From positions 1 to 64,000 of the forward strand of contig NZ_JAVAMO010000013.1 in assembly GCF_030758345.1 (NCBI RefSeq): DNA of 64,000 nucleotides, in the 5' to 3' direction. Below, piece by piece: positions 52,831-63,216 of this stretch. Source of the stretch: Ruegeria discodermiae (GTDB lineage: Bacteria; Pseudomonadota; Alphaproteobacteria; Rhodobacterales; Rhodobacteraceae). The position numbers and the translations under genes were made by a program. The notes under the pieces are model-generated. The model ran no database searches. It was given only the letters and a program-made list of their open reading frames with translations, and was not told the origin of the DNA. Numbering within the stretch: the first letter of the stretch is position 1; each line of letters starts with the position of its first letter.

Positions 52831-54522
52831 TCAGCCCAGCAATCGCCGCGCAATCACCTGCGCCTGAATCTCGGCAGCGCCTTCAAAGATGTTCAGGATG
52901 CGGGCATCACACAGCACGCGGGAAATCTTGTATTCCAACGCAAAACCGTTGCCGCCATGGATCTGCAACCCGTTGTCGGCCGCCGCCCAGGCCACACGGG
53001 CGCCCAGCAGCTTGGCCATGCCGGCCTCAAGGTCGCAGCGGTGGCCATGGTCCTTTTCCCAAGCCGAGAAATAGGTCAACTGCCGCGCGATCATGATCTC
53101 GACCGCCATCATCGCCAGCTTGGCCGAGACGCGGGGAAACTCGATCAGCGATTTGCCGAACTGTTTGCGGTCCTGGGCGTATTGCATGGCAATGTCCAAA
53201 GCGCATTGCGCCACGCCAATGGCGCGGGCGGCGGTCTGGATGCGGGCGCTCTCGAAGGTCTCCATGAGTTGTTTGAAGCCCTTACCTTCTTCGCCGCCCA
53301 GAAGGTTCTCGCCCTTGACCTCGAATCCGTCAAAACCCAGTTCGTATTCCTTCATGCCGCGATAGCCCAACACCTCGATCTCGCCGCCGGTCATGCCTGG
53401 GGTGGGGAAGGGGTTGTCGTCTGTGCCGGGGGTCTTTTCGGCCAGGAACATGCTGAGCCCACGATGATCCTTGGTGGCAGGGTCGGTCCGTGCCAGCAGG
53501 GTCATCACATGGGTGCGCGCGGCATGGGTGATCCAGGTCTTGTTGCCGGTGATCTGGTAATTACCATTCTCGTCCTTGACCGCGCGGGTGCGTAGGCTGC
53601 CCAGGTCAGAACCGGTGTTGGGTTCGGTAAAGACAGCGGTCGGCAGGATTTCGGCGCTGGCGATCTTGGGCAGCCAGTTGGCCTTCTGTTCGTCAGTGCC
53701 GCCTGCGATGATCAACTCGGCCGCAATCTCCGAGCGGGTGCCCAGCGAGCCGACGCCGATATAGCCGCGCGACAGCTCTTCCGAGACCACGCACATGGAG
53801 GCCTTCGACAGGCCAAAGCCGCCGAATTCCTCGGGGATGGTCAGACCGAAAACACCCATTTCAGCCAATTCCTCGATCACCTCGATCGGGATCAACTCGT
53901 CGTTCAGATGCCACTCATGGGCAAAGGGTTCGACCTTTTCAGCGGCGTAGCGGCGGAACTGGTCGCGGATCATTTCCAGCTCTTCATCCAACCCGGAGGT
54001 GCCGAACATGGCAGAGGCGGTCTGATCCTGCATCAACTCCACCAGACGCGTGCGCGCGGCCTGCGTGTTGCCACTCTGGGTCAGCGTCATGACCTCGGGC
54101 GCCATCATGGCGCGCATATCATCCTGGCTCAGGCCCAGATCCTGCAGGCGCACAACCTCGCCCTGATTCATCTGGATGCCGCCATAGATCTGCCAGAGAT
54201 ATTCTCCGAATGCGATCTGGTGGAGTAGCTGCTCCAACTCACCGAACTTGCCCTCGCCATCCAGCTTCTCGGCCCAGCGCTGCATCTGGGTCAAAGACTG
54301 GTGGTAGGTCGCCAGCCAGGCCAGCCCGTGGGCGGCGGTCTGGTTGGCCTCTATCAGGCCGGACGAGACACGGCCATCGGCGCTGACGGTGGCGCGCACC
54401 CGGTCGCGGGCCAGTTCAAATACGGTGTCCACTGGGGCGAGCGCGGCGCGCGTGACCGAAAGGAGGTCGGGGATCACCACGGTGTTTTGCATCGCTGAAA
54501 CATCCTGTCCATCATGGGGCAT
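52831..54522 (-). CDS. mcd: (2S)-methylsuccinyl-CoA dehydrogenase
   Basis: A 563-residue FAD-dependent acyl-CoA dehydrogenase. It is much longer than ordinary members (about 380 residues) because of a ~170-residue N-terminal domain, as in the Mcd of Rhodobacter sphaeroides; this enzyme makes mesaconyl-CoA in the ethylmalonyl-CoA pathway of acetyl-CoA assimilation. FAD-binding TAVFTEPNTGSDLGSLRTRA, the ...IQTAARAIGVAQCALD helix and the catalytic Glu in IFEGAAEIQ are visible. ATG at 54522 follows GGAGG. Assignment from length and overall pattern; another long-form acyl-CoA dehydrogenase remains possible. Confidence 0.85.
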   Translation of the reverse strand: MPHDGQDVSAMQNTVVIPDLLSVTRAALAPVDTVFELARDRVRATVSADGRVSSGLIEANQTAAHGLAWLATYHQSLTQMQRWAEKLDGEGKFGELEQLLHQIAFGEYLWQIYGGIQMNQGEVVRLQDLGLSQDDMRAMMAPEVMTLTQSGNTQAARTRLVELMQDQTASAMFGTSGLDEELEMIRDQFRRYAAEKVEPFAHEWHLNDELIPIEVIEELAEMGVFGLTIPEEFGGFGLSKASMCVVSEELSRGYIGVGSLGTRSEIAAELIIAGGTDEQKANWLPKIASAEILPTAVFTEPNTGSDLGSLRTRAVKDENGNYQITGNKTWITHAARTHVMTLLARTDPATKDHRGLSMFLAEKTPGTDDNPFPTPGMTGGEIEVLGYRGMKEYELGFDGFEVKGENLLGGEEGKGFKQLMETFESARIQTAARAIGVAQCALDIAMQYAQDRKQFGKSLIEFPRVSAKLAMMAVEIMIARQLTYFSAWEKDHGHRCDLEAGMAKLLGARVAWAAADNGLQIHGGNGFALEYKISRVLCDARILNIFEGAAEIQAQVIARRLLG

Positions 54523-54664
54523 ATGTGATTCCTCCTTGCTTCGCACGGTGATATCATTTTGCACGTGCAGCGCAATAAAAATACGCAGAAACCTCAGAGA
54601 TTGTGCGATAGTTGCGTGGCATTATTTGCAGTGCAGCGATTGACGGACGTGATATGAGGGCGGC

Positions 54665-55432
54665 ATGGAGCCGCTTTTTTCGATCTTGTCCGGGTATGAA
54701 TTTGTGCTTGTTCTCGCGATCGCCATGCTCGCCGGAATGGTCAAGGGCTTGGTGGGTTTTGCCATGCCGATGATCTTTGTCTCGGGGCTGAGCACGGTCC
54801 TGCCACCCGATTGGGCGCTGGCCGGGTTGATCTTGCCGACATTGGTAACAAACGGGTTACAGGCGCTGCGGCAGGGCGCCCAGGCTGCGGTTGGATCGAT
54901 CCGGCAGTTCCGGGTGTTCCTGCTGGTTGGACTGGCCTGTTTGCTTGCGACCTCGCAACTGGTGACACGGATACCGGCCTCGGTTTTTCTGCTGCTGATC
55001 GCGGTTCCGGTGGTTGTATTTGCCACGATCCAGTTACTGGGAATTCGGTTCAGACTGAACCAAGCTTCACCGCGCAGCGAAGCCCTGGTCGGCGCATTCG
55101 CGGGCAGTGTTGGCGGGATGTCGGGCGTCTGGGGTCCGCCGACCGTGGCGTATCTGACGGCGCTGAACACACCCAAGCACGACCAGATGCGGATTCAGGG
55201 TGTGATCTATGGGCTGGGCGCATTGGCACTGACGTTGGCGCATCTGGGCTCAGGGGTGCTGCGGGGCGAGACCCTGCCTCTCTCGCTGCTGCTGATAGCG
55301 CCCTCTGTGATCGGAATGTGGCTGGGCGGGCAGTGGCAGGACCGGATCGATCAGAACATGTTCCGTAAGCTCACATTGATCGTGTTGCTGGTGGCAGGAC
55401 TGAACCTGCTGCGGCGCGCGCTCATGGGATAG
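54665..55432 (+). CDS. TauE/SafE-family membrane permease
   Basis: A 255-residue polytopic membrane protein with about eight hydrophobic segments. The family pattern is two repeats: AMLAGMVKGLVGFAMPMIFV, and later FAGSVGGMSGVWGPPTVAYL. Relatives export sulfite or sulfoacetate, or are of unknown function. It is monocistronic and divergent from mcd. The substrate is unknown. Confidence 0.85.
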   Translation: MEPLFSILSGYEFVLVLAIAMLAGMVKGLVGFAMPMIFVSGLSTVLPPDWALAGLILPTLVTNGLQALRQGAQAAVGSIRQFRVFLLVGLACLLATSQLVTRIPASVFLLLIAVPVVVFATIQLLGIRFRLNQASPRSEALVGAFAGSVGGMSGVWGPPTVAYLTALNTPKHDQMRIQGVIYGLGALALTLAHLGSGVLRGETLPLSLLLIAPSVIGMWLGGQWQDRIDQNMFRKLTLIVLLVAGLNLLRRALMG

Positions 55433-55436
55433 GGCC

Positions 55437-55991
55437 TCAAGCGTTCGGACTGCGATTGCCGAAGAAACGGAAGAAATAGAGTAGGCCCAGCATTAGGAAA
55501 AACAGCCCGGCCATATCGCCGATCAGAAACGCGATGTATTCAGACAGGGTGCTGCCAAATACAAAATTGGTCGCCCCTGAGATCAGCAGCGATGTTATGG
55601 CACCGACGCTCATGATGCAGATCCAGCAGGGTTGCCTATCTGTGCGGGGAAACAGATCCCAGCCCAGCGCCTTTAGCGCGTAAAAAACCGCGGGGGCGGC
55701 ACAGACGGATACGGTGATGACTGCCAGCCGACTCGGAAGGAAAACGTTCATACCGCCGATATCGGCAAAAGTCAGAAAAACACCCGGAAGAAGGGCGGGT
55801 ATGGCACGCCATCCCAGTAACCAGGCCGAGAGAACACGCACACCATGCGGTAGGAAGAGGAGGCTCGCGCGACTACCATATTCCGGAAAAAAACTGTCTT
55901 GTAGCGGCATCAGCAATCTGAAGGTCAACAGATAAGCCACAAAATAAGCCGTTGAAGCCACCAGGGCTTCGTTAAATCTGGCACGCAGCAT
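55437..55991 (-). CDS. Hypothetical membrane protein (MASE1-like appearance)
   Basis: A 184-residue protein with about five to six hydrophobic segments. The segment ASLLFLPHGVRVLSAWLLGW resembles the start of MASE1-type sensor domains, but no output domain follows, so it would be a stand-alone membrane domain. It is just downstream of the small wHTH gene on the same strand (23 bases) and could be regulated with it. Confidence 0.55.
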   Translation of the reverse strand: MLRARFNEALVASTAYFVAYLLTFRLLMPLQDSFFPEYGSRASLLFLPHGVRVLSAWLLGWRAIPALLPGVFLTFADIGGMNVFLPSRLAVITVSVCAAPAVFYALKALGWDLFPRTDRQPCWICIMSVGAITSLLISGATNFVFGSTLSEYIAFLIGDMAGLFFLMLGLLYFFRFFGNRSPNA

Positions 55992-56014
55992 GAAATGTCC
56001 GAGTTTTCCGGTGC

Positions 56015-56395
56015 TCAGCTCCGGGGTTGGTGGACCAAATAACGGCCCCGGTTCGAGGCGCGTCCCTGCGAAAGGTAGCCCTTGTTAACAAGCGATTTGA
56101 GCGCCCTGAAAAAGGTCGGGCGCGACACCGTCTGCAGCAGGCTGTGTTCGATCAGAAGGACCGTGCGCACCTCTTCATCCGATTTCGAGATCTCGCTTGC
56201 CGCGTAATAGACATCGCGCTCGACCGGTGAGAGGTCCTGCAAGCCCAGGGACCGTTCCATGCTCTGCAGCAGTTTTCTCAGTTCAGCTAGTTTCGAAATT
56301 TCCATCATTGCCTGCGTCGTTACCTGTTTCGTTCCAATGTTGCGCCGGACCTGTCCGTCTTCCAGCCCGGCGGTCTGAAAATCCTCAAGTGTCAT
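56015..56395 (-). CDS. Small winged-helix DNA-binding protein
   Basis: A 126-residue protein. Residues about 55-120 form a probable winged helix with LSPVERDVYYAASEI and the recognition helix SRPTFFRALKSLVNKGYLSQ, then a wing ending RGRYLVHQP. No ligand domain is present. It precedes the MASE1-like membrane gene by 23 bases and may regulate it; the target is unknown. Confidence 0.6.
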   Translation of the reverse strand: MTLEDFQTAGLEDGQVRRNIGTKQVTTQAMMEISKLAELRKLLQSMERSLGLQDLSPVERDVYYAASEISKSDEEVRTVLLIEHSLLQTVSRPTFFRALKSLVNKGYLSQGRASNRGRYLVHQPRS

Positions 56396-56396
56396 G

Positions 56397-56514
56397 TTGA
56401 CACCAGGTGATATTTTCTTAGAGTTTTCATTCTATAGGCTGCTTTGTGAGTGAGTGGTGGCAGCCAGAATCCCTTTTTATTGTGTTGCCCGGTGCATTCA
56501 TGCGCCGGGCTTTT
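56397..56514 (+). ncRNA. Candidate small RNA with own promoter and terminator
   Basis: A consensus -35 TTGACA (56397-56402) is followed 16 bases later by TAGAGT, a fair -10. About 55 bases further on, a perfect-looking hairpin (GCCCGGTGCA 56487-56496 with TGCGCCGGGC 56501-56510, loop TTCA) ends in TTTT. There is no gene on this strand here, so a short transcript of roughly 80 bases is possible. It is not a family that I recognise. Confidence 0.35.
56487..56514 (+). terminator. Rho-independent terminator
   Basis: A 10-bp stem with one wobble pair and a TTCA loop (56487-56510) is followed by TTTT. It is oriented rightward, where no protein gene ends, which is why a small RNA is proposed upstream of it. 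Confidence 0.6.
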
Positions 56515-56645
56515 CCCATACTTGCGACAATATGCCCAAAAAGCACATTTTCAGCAATTAAATTGTTACATAACACGCCCGGATTTCAGGTCTGGTAACG
56601 CTTGCCGTTGCGTCAACTTTGGCCAAAATCGCAAAATGTCGCGTG

Positions 56646-57044
56646 TTATTCGTTTTCCTCCAGCACGGCGTTGACGAGCGCCGAATCTAGGTACGCCGTC
56701 AATTTGCAGATGCGCCCTTCGGTGTCGAACCGCATGATCCAGCAATATTGATTGTTGTACCTGCGCCCGTTCAGGGCGGTGCCGGTGGAGCGAAGCTCGG
56801 CGATGGCCACCGGACCATCGACGAATACGTCGTGGACCGACATGGCCACACCATTGCGCAGAACGTTGAGCAGGCGACCGAAGGCCCGCTCGAACAGGTC
56901 GGCCTTGCCGATATAATGCCCGGCCAGCGGATGGGTTCCCATCACCGTCCAGGAGACATCCTCGTGCACGGCCGCAAAAAAGGCGTCCGGATTACCGGAC
57001 GCCCATTCCTGAAACAAATCGCGCACATAGGCGTGATCTATCAT
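56646..57044 (-). CDS. NTF2/SnoaL-like fold protein
   Basis: A 132-residue single-domain protein of the NTF2-like (SnoaL/ketosteroid-isomerase) type: LFQEWASGNPDAFFAAVHED, then TWMV/GTHPLAGHYIGKADLF and ARSTGTALNGRRYNNQYC. ATG at 57044 follows GGAGAG; the frame from 57092 would overlap pckA. It is 19 bases after pckA on the same strand and may be co-transcribed. Function is unknown. Confidence 0.7.
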   Translation of the reverse strand: MIDHAYVRDLFQEWASGNPDAFFAAVHEDVSWTVMGTHPLAGHYIGKADLFERAFGRLLNVLRNGVAMSVHDVFVDGPVAIAELRSTGTALNGRRYNNQYCWIMRFDTEGRICKLTAYLDSALVNAVLEENE

Positions 57045-57063
57045 CGCAGTCTCTCCAGACGGG

Positions 57064-58662
57064 TCAGCTAATCGAGACAGCTTTGACGTCATCGTCGATG
57101 AAGGGCAGATACTGCTCGAAATTGTCGGCGAACATCTGCACCAGTTTGGCCGCCTGCTTGTCGAACGCGGCCTGATCGTCCCAGGTGCGGCGCGGGTCCA
57201 GCAGGACCTCGGCCACGCCCGGCGCTGTCACCGGCACATCAAAGCCGAAATTCGCGTCCTTGCGGAATTCTACCTCGGTCAGCGAGCCGTCAAGCGCTGC
57301 AGTCAGCAGGGTGCGGGTGGCCCGGATTGGCATCCGGCTGCCCACACCATAGGCGCCGCCGGTCCAGCCGGTATTGACCAGCCAGCAGGTGGCGCCGTGC
57401 TGGGCGATCTTTTCGCGCAGCAGGTTGCCATAGACCTCGGGACGGCGCGGCATGAAGGGCGCTCCGAAACAGGTTGAGAAAGTCGGCTGCGGCTCTGTTA
57501 CGCCGCGCTCAGTGCCCGCCACTTTCGAGGTAAAGCCAGACAGGAAATGATACATCGCCTGCGCAGGTGTCAGCCGCGCGATCGGCGGCAGAACGCCAAA
57601 GGCATCACAGGTCAGCATGATGATATTCTTGGGATGCCCGCCCAAAGCGCTGCTGGACGCGTTAGAGATGTACTCCAGCGGATAGGCGCAGCGCATATTC
57701 GCGGTCAGCGAGTCGTCGTCGAAATCCAGCTCCTTGGTTTCGGGGTCGTAGACCATGTTCTCGATCACGGTGCCGAATTTCGAGGTGGTCGCGTAGATCT
57801 CAGGCTCGGCCTCGGGGCTCAGATTGATGGTTTTGGCGTAACAGCCGCCTTCGAAGTTGAAGGTGCCGCGATCGGACCAGCCATGTTCGTCATCCCCGAT
57901 CAGCGTACGCGCCGGATCGGCGGACAGGGTGGTCTTGCCGGTACCGCTGAGGCCGAAGAACACGGCGGTGTCGACCGGGTTGCCATTGGCGTGGTTGGCC
58001 GAGCAGTGCATCGGCATGATGCCTTTTTCGGGCAGCATGTAGTTCAGCAGGGTAAAGACGGACTTCTTGTTTTCACCGGCATATTCGGTACCGCCGATCA
58101 AAATCAGCTTACGATCGAAATTCATCGCGATTACGGTCTCCGAGCGGCAGTTGTGGCGCTCGGGCGTGGCCTGGAAGCTGGGGCAGTTGATGACCGTGAA
58201 ATCGGCCACGAATTCGTTCAGGTCCTCACGGTCGGGACGACGCAGCAGATGGCGGATGAAGAGGTTGTGCCAGGCCAGTTCGGTGACCATGCGCACATTG
58301 ATCGAATGTGTGGGATCGGCGCCGCCAATCAGGTCCTGAACGAAATAGTCGCGGCCCTTCATGTGCTCGAGCATATCGGCGTGCAGCGCGTCGAACCCTT
58401 CGGGACTCATCGCGGCGTTGTTCTCCCACCAGATGCCCTCGGCGACGCTGTCGGTCTTGACCACATGCTTGTCCTTGGGCGAGCGACCGGTGAACTTGCC
58501 AGTGGTGACCAGAAAGGCACCGCCTTTGCCCAGCGTGCCTTCGCCCCGCTTGAGCGCTTCTTCGATGAGCGCGGGCTCCATGAAGTTGTAATAGACATTG
58601 CCCAGACCCTCGATGCCCTGATCTTCGAGGCGGAATTGCGGGTTAACCCGTCCAGATGTCAT
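57064..58662 (-). CDS. pckA: Phosphoenolpyruvate carboxykinase (ATP)
   Basis: A 532-residue ATP-type PEP carboxykinase, which starts gluconeogenesis from oxaloacetate. The P-loop [13 protein letters not shown] is followed by GDDEHGWSD, which binds the metal, and the substrate-binding Arg and Lys stretches are complete. It is divergent from chvI. In Sinorhizobium and Agrobacterium pckA is also next to chvI, so this is a conserved alphaproteobacterial layout. Confidence 0.96.
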   Translation of the reverse strand: MTSGRVNPQFRLEDQGIEGLGNVYYNFMEPALIEEALKRGEGTLGKGGAFLVTTGKFTGRSPKDKHVVKTDSVAEGIWWENNAAMSPEGFDALHADMLEHMKGRDYFVQDLIGGADPTHSINVRMVTELAWHNLFIRHLLRRPDREDLNEFVADFTVINCPSFQATPERHNCRSETVIAMNFDRKLILIGGTEYAGENKKSVFTLLNYMLPEKGIMPMHCSANHANGNPVDTAVFFGLSGTGKTTLSADPARTLIGDDEHGWSDRGTFNFEGGCYAKTINLSPEAEPEIYATTSKFGTVIENMVYDPETKELDFDDDSLTANMRCAYPLEYISNASSSALGGHPKNIIMLTCDAFGVLPPIARLTPAQAMYHFLSGFTSKVAGTERGVTEPQPTFSTCFGAPFMPRRPEVYGNLLREKIAQHGATCWLVNTGWTGGAYGVGSRMPIRATRTLLTAALDGSLTEVEFRKDANFGFDVPVTAPGVAEVLLDPRRTWDDQAAFDKQAAKLVQMFADNFEQYLPFIDDDVKAVSIS

Positions 58663-58999
58663 TCGTTCAGTCTCCTGTGGTGGCCCGTGGGCCCTGCGAG
58701 CGCCTGCGCTCTAAGTAGGCGAATTCACCGGAAGTTAGCCCGGCATGGGCGGTCTTAGCATGGGGCTTTGGGGCATGAACAGGTGGTGAACCTGTAGTTA
58801 GCGCAACCAAGTTTGAGTTTAGCGCAACCATCTTCGACGTGGCCTAATCGCCTTGCCTCTGACCACCCCTGAGACCGCTTTTTTGCAACCCCGGAAGCGA
58901 AACGCCCGGGTGATTCGCACTTATTGATTGATTCGAACCCCTAAAACGGCCATGAAGGTAAGAAAATAAGGCAATGCAGAGCAGAGTAGGGACAAAACC
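58663..58999. promoter_or_regulatory. Divergent pckA/chvI regulatory region with repeats
   Basis: Two exact copies of TTAGCGCAACCA (58798-58809 and 58819-58830) are spaced 21 bases apart, about two helical turns. Just before them, ACAGGT-GGTGA-ACCTGT (58779-58795) is an inverted repeat. The region has no gene. A regulator such as ChvI or a gluconeogenic control protein could bind here; the identity is not known. Confidence 0.6.
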
Positions 59000-59704
59000 A
59001 TGTCGAAAATTGCGCTCGTAGATGATGATCGGAACATCCTGACTTCGGTGTCCATGACGCTTGAGGCGGAAGGGTTCGAGGTCGAGACCTATAATGACGG
59101 TCAGGCCGCTTTGGACGCATTCAACAAGAAGCTGCCCGATATGGCCGTGCTGGACATCAAGATGCCGCGGATGGACGGCATGGATCTGTTGCAGCGCCTG
59201 CGTCAGAAAACGCAGATGCCGGTGATCTTCCTGACCTCGAAAGATGACGAGATCGACGAGGTTCTGGGTTTACGCATGGGCGCGGATGACTATGTAAAGA
59301 AACCGTTTTCGCAGCGTCTTCTGGTCGAACGCATCCGCGCACTGCTGCGCCGCCAAGAGGCGATCGCAGGTGACGAGGCGGGCGATGCACCGGTCGAGGC
59401 GAAGGTGATGGAGCGCGGCCAGTTGCGGATGGACCCGCTGCGCCATGCGGTCACCTGGAAGGGTAAGGATGTGTCGCTGACAGTGACCGAGTTCCTGCTG
59501 CTTCAGGCGCTGGCGCAACGGCCCGGCTTCGTGAAAAGCCGCGATCAGCTGATGGACGTGGCCTATGACGATCAGGTCTATGTGGATGACCGCACCATCG
59601 ACAGTCACATCAAGCGGCTGCGCAAGAAGATGCGGACTGCGGATAGTGATTTCACGGCGATCGAAACGCTCTACGGTATCGGGTACAGATATAACGAAGA
59701 ATGA
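59000..59704 (+). CDS. chvI: Response regulator ChvI
   Basis: A 234-residue OmpR/PhoB-type response regulator. The receiver domain has DDD near the start, the phospho-acceptor Asp in [13 protein letters not shown] (Asp52), and the later Lys of [10 protein letters not shown]. The C-terminal winged helix ends GIGYRYNEE. It overlaps chvG as ATGA. The ChvG-ChvI pair controls envelope, acid response and carbon genes in rhizobia and Roseobacter relatives. Confidence 0.93.
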   Translation: MSKIALVDDDRNILTSVSMTLEAEGFEVETYNDGQAALDAFNKKLPDMAVLDIKMPRMDGMDLLQRLRQKTQMPVIFLTSKDDEIDEVLGLRMGADDYVKKPFSQRLLVERIRALLRRQEAIAGDEAGDAPVEAKVMERGQLRMDPLRHAVTWKGKDVSLTVTEFLLLQALAQRPGFVKSRDQLMDVAYDDQVYVDDRTIDSHIKRLRKKMRTADSDFTAIETLYGIGYRYNEE

Positions 59705-61443
59705 CCGTCTTGACGGTCCGGATACCAGGACTGGGGGGTATCGTGGGCGATTCAGGTGCGCCTGAGCCGAAACTGCGTGGCGACGTCGTGCTTGGGGATG
59801 ACTGGGTCACCCCTAACGATGACCTGTCGCAGGAACTGCGCGTCAAACGCTCGCGCCGCAGTCTGTTTGCCCTGCGCAGCTCGCCTCTGACGCGCAAGAT
59901 CATTACCTTCAACCTGCTCGCGCTGATCATTCTCGTCGCGGGTATTCTGTACCTCAACGACTCGCGCAACGGGTTGGTTCTGCAACGTGCCAACGCGCTT
60001 GTTGGCGAGGCGCAGCTGGTTGCCGACGTTTTTGAGGTTCAGCTGCCCGAAGGGTCTGCGGTCAATCTTGCCAGTCGCGGCGGGGTCGATGTCGATGATA
60101 CTCTGGCGGGGCTCAGCCTGCGGCCAGGGGTCGAGGTGTTGGTCTATGACGGCACCGAACGACTTATGGGCCGAGCCAAGGCGGTAGAGCTGTCCGCCGA
60201 GGCACAGGCGAAACAACAGGGCAAGACCGTGATCAGCGATACGCTGGCAGCGGTCTGGGATATGGTCTCGTCGGTCTTTGCTCAGGCGCCCAAGACCACC
60301 GCCCCCGATGTCGAGCGGCAGCTACGCACGCTGTTGCCTGCGGCGCTGGCGCAGGGGACCCGCGTGGATACGCTGATCGACGCGCAGGGCGGGACGCTGG
60401 TTGCGGCGGCCACGCCGGTACTGCAGGGCACGACGCCGGTTGGGGTCGTGGTCATGCTCAGCCCTGCGGGAGAGATCGACGCGCTGGCGCGGCAGGAACG
60501 CGAGCGGGTGCTGCAGATGTTCCTGGTCGCCTTACTGGTCTCGGTCGGTCTCAGCCTCGTGCTGGCCTCGACCATCGCAAACCCGCTGGCTGATCTGGCG
60601 GCGGCGGCAGAGTTGGGCCGCGACCGGGACAGCCGCAAGATCAATCCCGGTCGTATCCGGATTCCCGATCTGACCGCACGACCCGACGAGATCGGGCGGC
60701 TCAGTGGTGCCCTGCGTGGTATGGTGGGCGCGCTTTACAGCCGGATCGATAGCAACGAGCAGTTTGCGGCCGATGTGGCGCATGAGATCAAGAACCCGCT
60801 GGCCAGCCTGCAATCGGCGGTGGGCACGATGCGCATGGTCAAGCGTGATGACCAGCGCGCCAAGCTGCTGGACGTGATCGAACATGACGTCCGCCGTCTG
60901 GACCGTCTTGTCAGCGATATTTCAAACGCCTCGCGCCTGGATGCCGAACTGGTCAAGGAAGAGGAGCAGCCCTTCGACCTGATGGCCATGCTGAGCAATC
61001 TGAACCAGTATTTGGGCGAAGAGGCGCGCGCCAAGAATGTCGATTTTATCGTCGATATGCCGTCAGACCCGATCATTGTTATGGGGCTTGAGGCGCGCCT
61101 GGCGCAGGTCTTTGTGAACCTGATCACCAACGCGATTTCCTTCTGTGATGAGGGCGATGCAATCCGCGTCTGGGCAAGGCATCGCTCGAACCGCGTGTTG
61201 ATCGTGGTCGAGGATACCGGGCCCGGAATCCCGGATGAGGCGTTAAGCAAGATCTTCAAACGGTTCTACTCGCAGCGCCCCGAAGAGCATTTCGGCAACA
61301 ATTCCGGCCTGGGGCTGGCGATCTCGAAACAGATCGTCGAGGCGCATGGCGGCGTGATCTGGGCCGAAAACATCCGCCCGACCGAGGCCGACATCACCTC
61401 CGAGCCTCTGGGTGCGCGGTTCGTCGTGGGCCTCCCGGTCTGA
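59701..61443 (+). CDS. chvG: Sensor histidine kinase ChvG
   Basis: A 580-residue membrane histidine kinase. A transmembrane segment lies near residues 60-90 ([18 protein letters not shown]), and a periplasmic sensor region of about 175 residues is followed by a second transmembrane segment, a HAMP-like domain, the phospho-His box [18 protein letters not shown] and an ATPase domain with [19 protein letters not shown]. Its start overlaps chvI (ATGA). Confidence 0.93.
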   Translation: MTVLTVRIPGLGGIVGDSGAPEPKLRGDVVLGDDWVTPNDDLSQELRVKRSRRSLFALRSSPLTRKIITFNLLALIILVAGILYLNDSRNGLVLQRANALVGEAQLVADVFEVQLPEGSAVNLASRGGVDVDDTLAGLSLRPGVEVLVYDGTERLMGRAKAVELSAEAQAKQQGKTVISDTLAAVWDMVSSVFAQAPKTTAPDVERQLRTLLPAALAQGTRVDTLIDAQGGTLVAAATPVLQGTTPVGVVVMLSPAGEIDALARQERERVLQMFLVALLVSVGLSLVLASTIANPLADLAAAAELGRDRDSRKINPGRIRIPDLTARPDEIGRLSGALRGMVGALYSRIDSNEQFAADVAHEIKNPLASLQSAVGTMRMVKRDDQRAKLLDVIEHDVRRLDRLVSDISNASRLDAELVKEEEQPFDLMAMLSNLNQYLGEEARAKNVDFIVDMPSDPIIVMGLEARLAQVFVNLITNAISFCDEGDAIRVWARHRSNRVLIVVEDTGPGIPDEALSKIFKRFYSQRPEEHFGNNSGLGLAISKQIVEAHGGVIWAENIRPTEADITSEPLGARFVVGLPV

Positions 61444-61447
61444 TCCC

Positions 61448-61930
61448 GTGTCTGAACCAACCGGCCCGGACGCGATTGCCCAATTTGCGGATGCGACCCA
61501 CGCAAATATCCATGCAAGCTGCGTCGCCTTGGACGGCAACGCGCTGCTGATCGTCGGGCGATCGGGCAGCGGCAAATCGGCGCTGGCGCTTGAAATGATG
61601 GCGTTTGGCGCCGTCCTCGTGGCCGATGACCGGGTCGACCTGATCCAAGAGCAGGCACTTGTGCTGGCCTCGGCCCCCAAACAGACCGCAGACCTTATCG
61701 AGGCGCGCGGGATCGGGCTGCTGCGTGCCGTGTCCTCGGAACCCCTGCCGGTGCGTTATATCCTTGATCTCGACCAACCAGAGACGGCCCGGATGCCAGC
61801 GCTGGTCGAAACCATGCTACTGCGACGCCGATTGCCCTTGCTTGGCACGCCAAATACCCCACATCTTGCCGCAGCGCTAGTGCAACTTCTCAGAGCGGGG
61901 CGGGTGCCGCCGGAATGGCCGAACAGATGA
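61448..61930 (+). CDS. hprK: HPr kinase/phosphorylase, short alphaproteobacterial form
   Basis: A 160-residue protein with only the catalytic domain of HprK: Walker [16 protein letters not shown], the DDRVDLIQ loop, and the family signature [10 protein letters not shown]. The N-terminal domain of Gram-positive HprK is absent, as usual in alphaproteobacteria. It probably phosphorylates Ser46 of the HPr encoded 1.3 kb downstream. GTG at 61448, just after chvG, is the likely start. Confidence 0.88.
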   Translation: MSEPTGPDAIAQFADATHANIHASCVALDGNALLIVGRSGSGKSALALEMMAFGAVLVADDRVDLIQEQALVLASAPKQTADLIEARGIGLLRAVSSEPLPVRYILDLDQPETARMPALVETMLLRRRLPLLGTPNTPHLAAALVQLLRAGRVPPEWPNR

Positions 61931-62811
61931 ATGGAAAGCAACGGATCGTGCTGGTCACCGGCCCGTCGGGTGCCGGACGCAGCAGCGCCATCAAAGTGCT
62001 TGAGGATCTGGGTTACGAGGCAATCGACAACCTGCCGATGCGGTTTTTAAATCGCTTGCTCGACGGCCCTGCAAGCGACCGTCCAATGGCCTTGGGGCTT
62101 GATCCGCGCAATCGAGATTTTTCGACCCATGGATTTCTGGACATGGTAGCCAAACTCTCCCGTTCCGAAGGTTTGGACCTGACCACGCTGTATCTCGATT
62201 GCAGCGAAGAGGTGCTGCTGCGCCGCTTCTCGGAAACCCGGCGACGGCATCCGATGTCTGGCGGGGCCAGCCCGTTGGCCGGGGTGCGCCGCGAAACAGA
62301 GTTGCTGCGCCCGATCCGCGACATCGCCGATACATTGATCGACACAACCGCGCTTAACGTCCATCAGATGCGTGATGAGGTCGAAAGGTGGTTTGCCAAG
62401 GGCGAGGGGCGGGAACTGGCGGTTTCGATCGAATCGTTTTCCTACAAGCGTGGGCTGCCGCGCGGGGTCGACACGGTGTTTGATTGCCGATTTCTGGCCA
62501 ATCCGCATTGGAATCCGGACCTGCGCAGTCAGGACGGGCGCGATCAGCCGGTGGCCGACTATGTGGCGCAGGACTCGCGCTTTGATCCGTTCTTTAATCA
62601 GGTGCGCGATTTGTTGCTGTTTCTGCTGCCCGCTTATCGCGATGAGGGCAAGACGCATCTCTCGGTTGCGTTCGGATGTACGGGGGGGCAACACCGTTCG
62701 GTTACCTTGGCGGAAGCGATGGCAAAGGTCCTTGCAGAGCAAGGCCAGCAGGTGTCAATAAGGCATCGCGAATTGGAACGCCGCAACGCGGGTGAGAGGC
62801 AGCAGGATTGA
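61927..62811 (+). CDS. rapZ: RNase adapter protein RapZ
   Basis: A 294-residue RapZ protein (earlier YvcJ family). The N-terminal Walker A is [11 protein letters not shown], and the C-terminal RNA/metabolite-binding domain has [16 protein letters not shown]. The start at ATG 61927 overlaps the hprK stop as ATGA; ATG 61915 is also possible. In E. coli it controls glucosamine-6-phosphate sensing and the RNase E adapter; here it links to HprK/HPr. Confidence 0.93.
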   Translation: MNGKQRIVLVTGPSGAGRSSAIKVLEDLGYEAIDNLPMRFLNRLLDGPASDRPMALGLDPRNRDFSTHGFLDMVAKLSRSEGLDLTTLYLDCSEEVLLRRFSETRRRHPMSGGASPLAGVRRETELLRPIRDIADTLIDTTALNVHQMRDEVERWFAKGEGRELAVSIESFSYKRGLPRGVDTVFDCRFLANPHWNPDLRSQDGRDQPVADYVAQDSRFDPFFNQVRDLLLFLLPAYRDEGKTHLSVAFGCTGGQHRSVTLAEAMAKVLAEQGQQVSIRHRELERRNAGERQQD

Positions 62812-63200
62812 TCGGAATCGTGATCGTGGCGCATGGTGGGCTGGCCAGGGAATACCTGGCCGCGACTCAGCACGTGGTCGGCACCCAGCCGGGGCTGGCC
62901 GCCGTCGCAATCGAGGCCGATCATGACCGCGAGGCGAAGCAGGCCGAAATTTGCGCCGCTGCCGATTCCGTCGATACTGGCGATGGCGTTGTTGTGGTGA
63001 CCGACCTTTTTGGCGGATCGCCCTCCAACCTGAGCCTGCGCGCCTGCGTGCCGGCGAACCGGCGCATTCTATATGGCGCGAATCTCCCCCTGCTGATCAA
63101 ACTGGCAAAGAGCCGCCATTTACCGATCACCGAAGCGGTCCGCAGCGCAATTGAGGCTGGGCGAAAGTACATAAACGTGCAAAACGTGACCAAAGATTGA
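62808..63200 (+). CDS. PTS EIIA component, mannose family
   Basis: A 130-residue EIIA domain protein. The phospho-His is in [14 protein letters not shown], and [19 protein letters not shown] is typical. It starts with TTG at 62808, overlapping the rapZ stop (TTGA). No EIIB/EIIC genes are near, so it acts as a regulatory phospho-acceptor (the PTS-Ntr-like system of alphaproteobacteria) rather than in sugar transport. Confidence 0.9.
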   Translation: MIGIVIVAHGGLAREYLAATQHVVGTQPGLAAVAIEADHDREAKQAEICAAADSVDTGDGVVVVTDLFGGSPSNLSLRACVPANRRILYGANLPLLIKLAKSRHLPITEAVRSAIEAGRKYINVQNVTKD

Positions 63201-63216
63201 AGACAAATGTGACTGA

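Noticed and set aside
57547-58758. 403-codon rightward frame
   Set aside because: It is the reverse-strand shadow of pckA.
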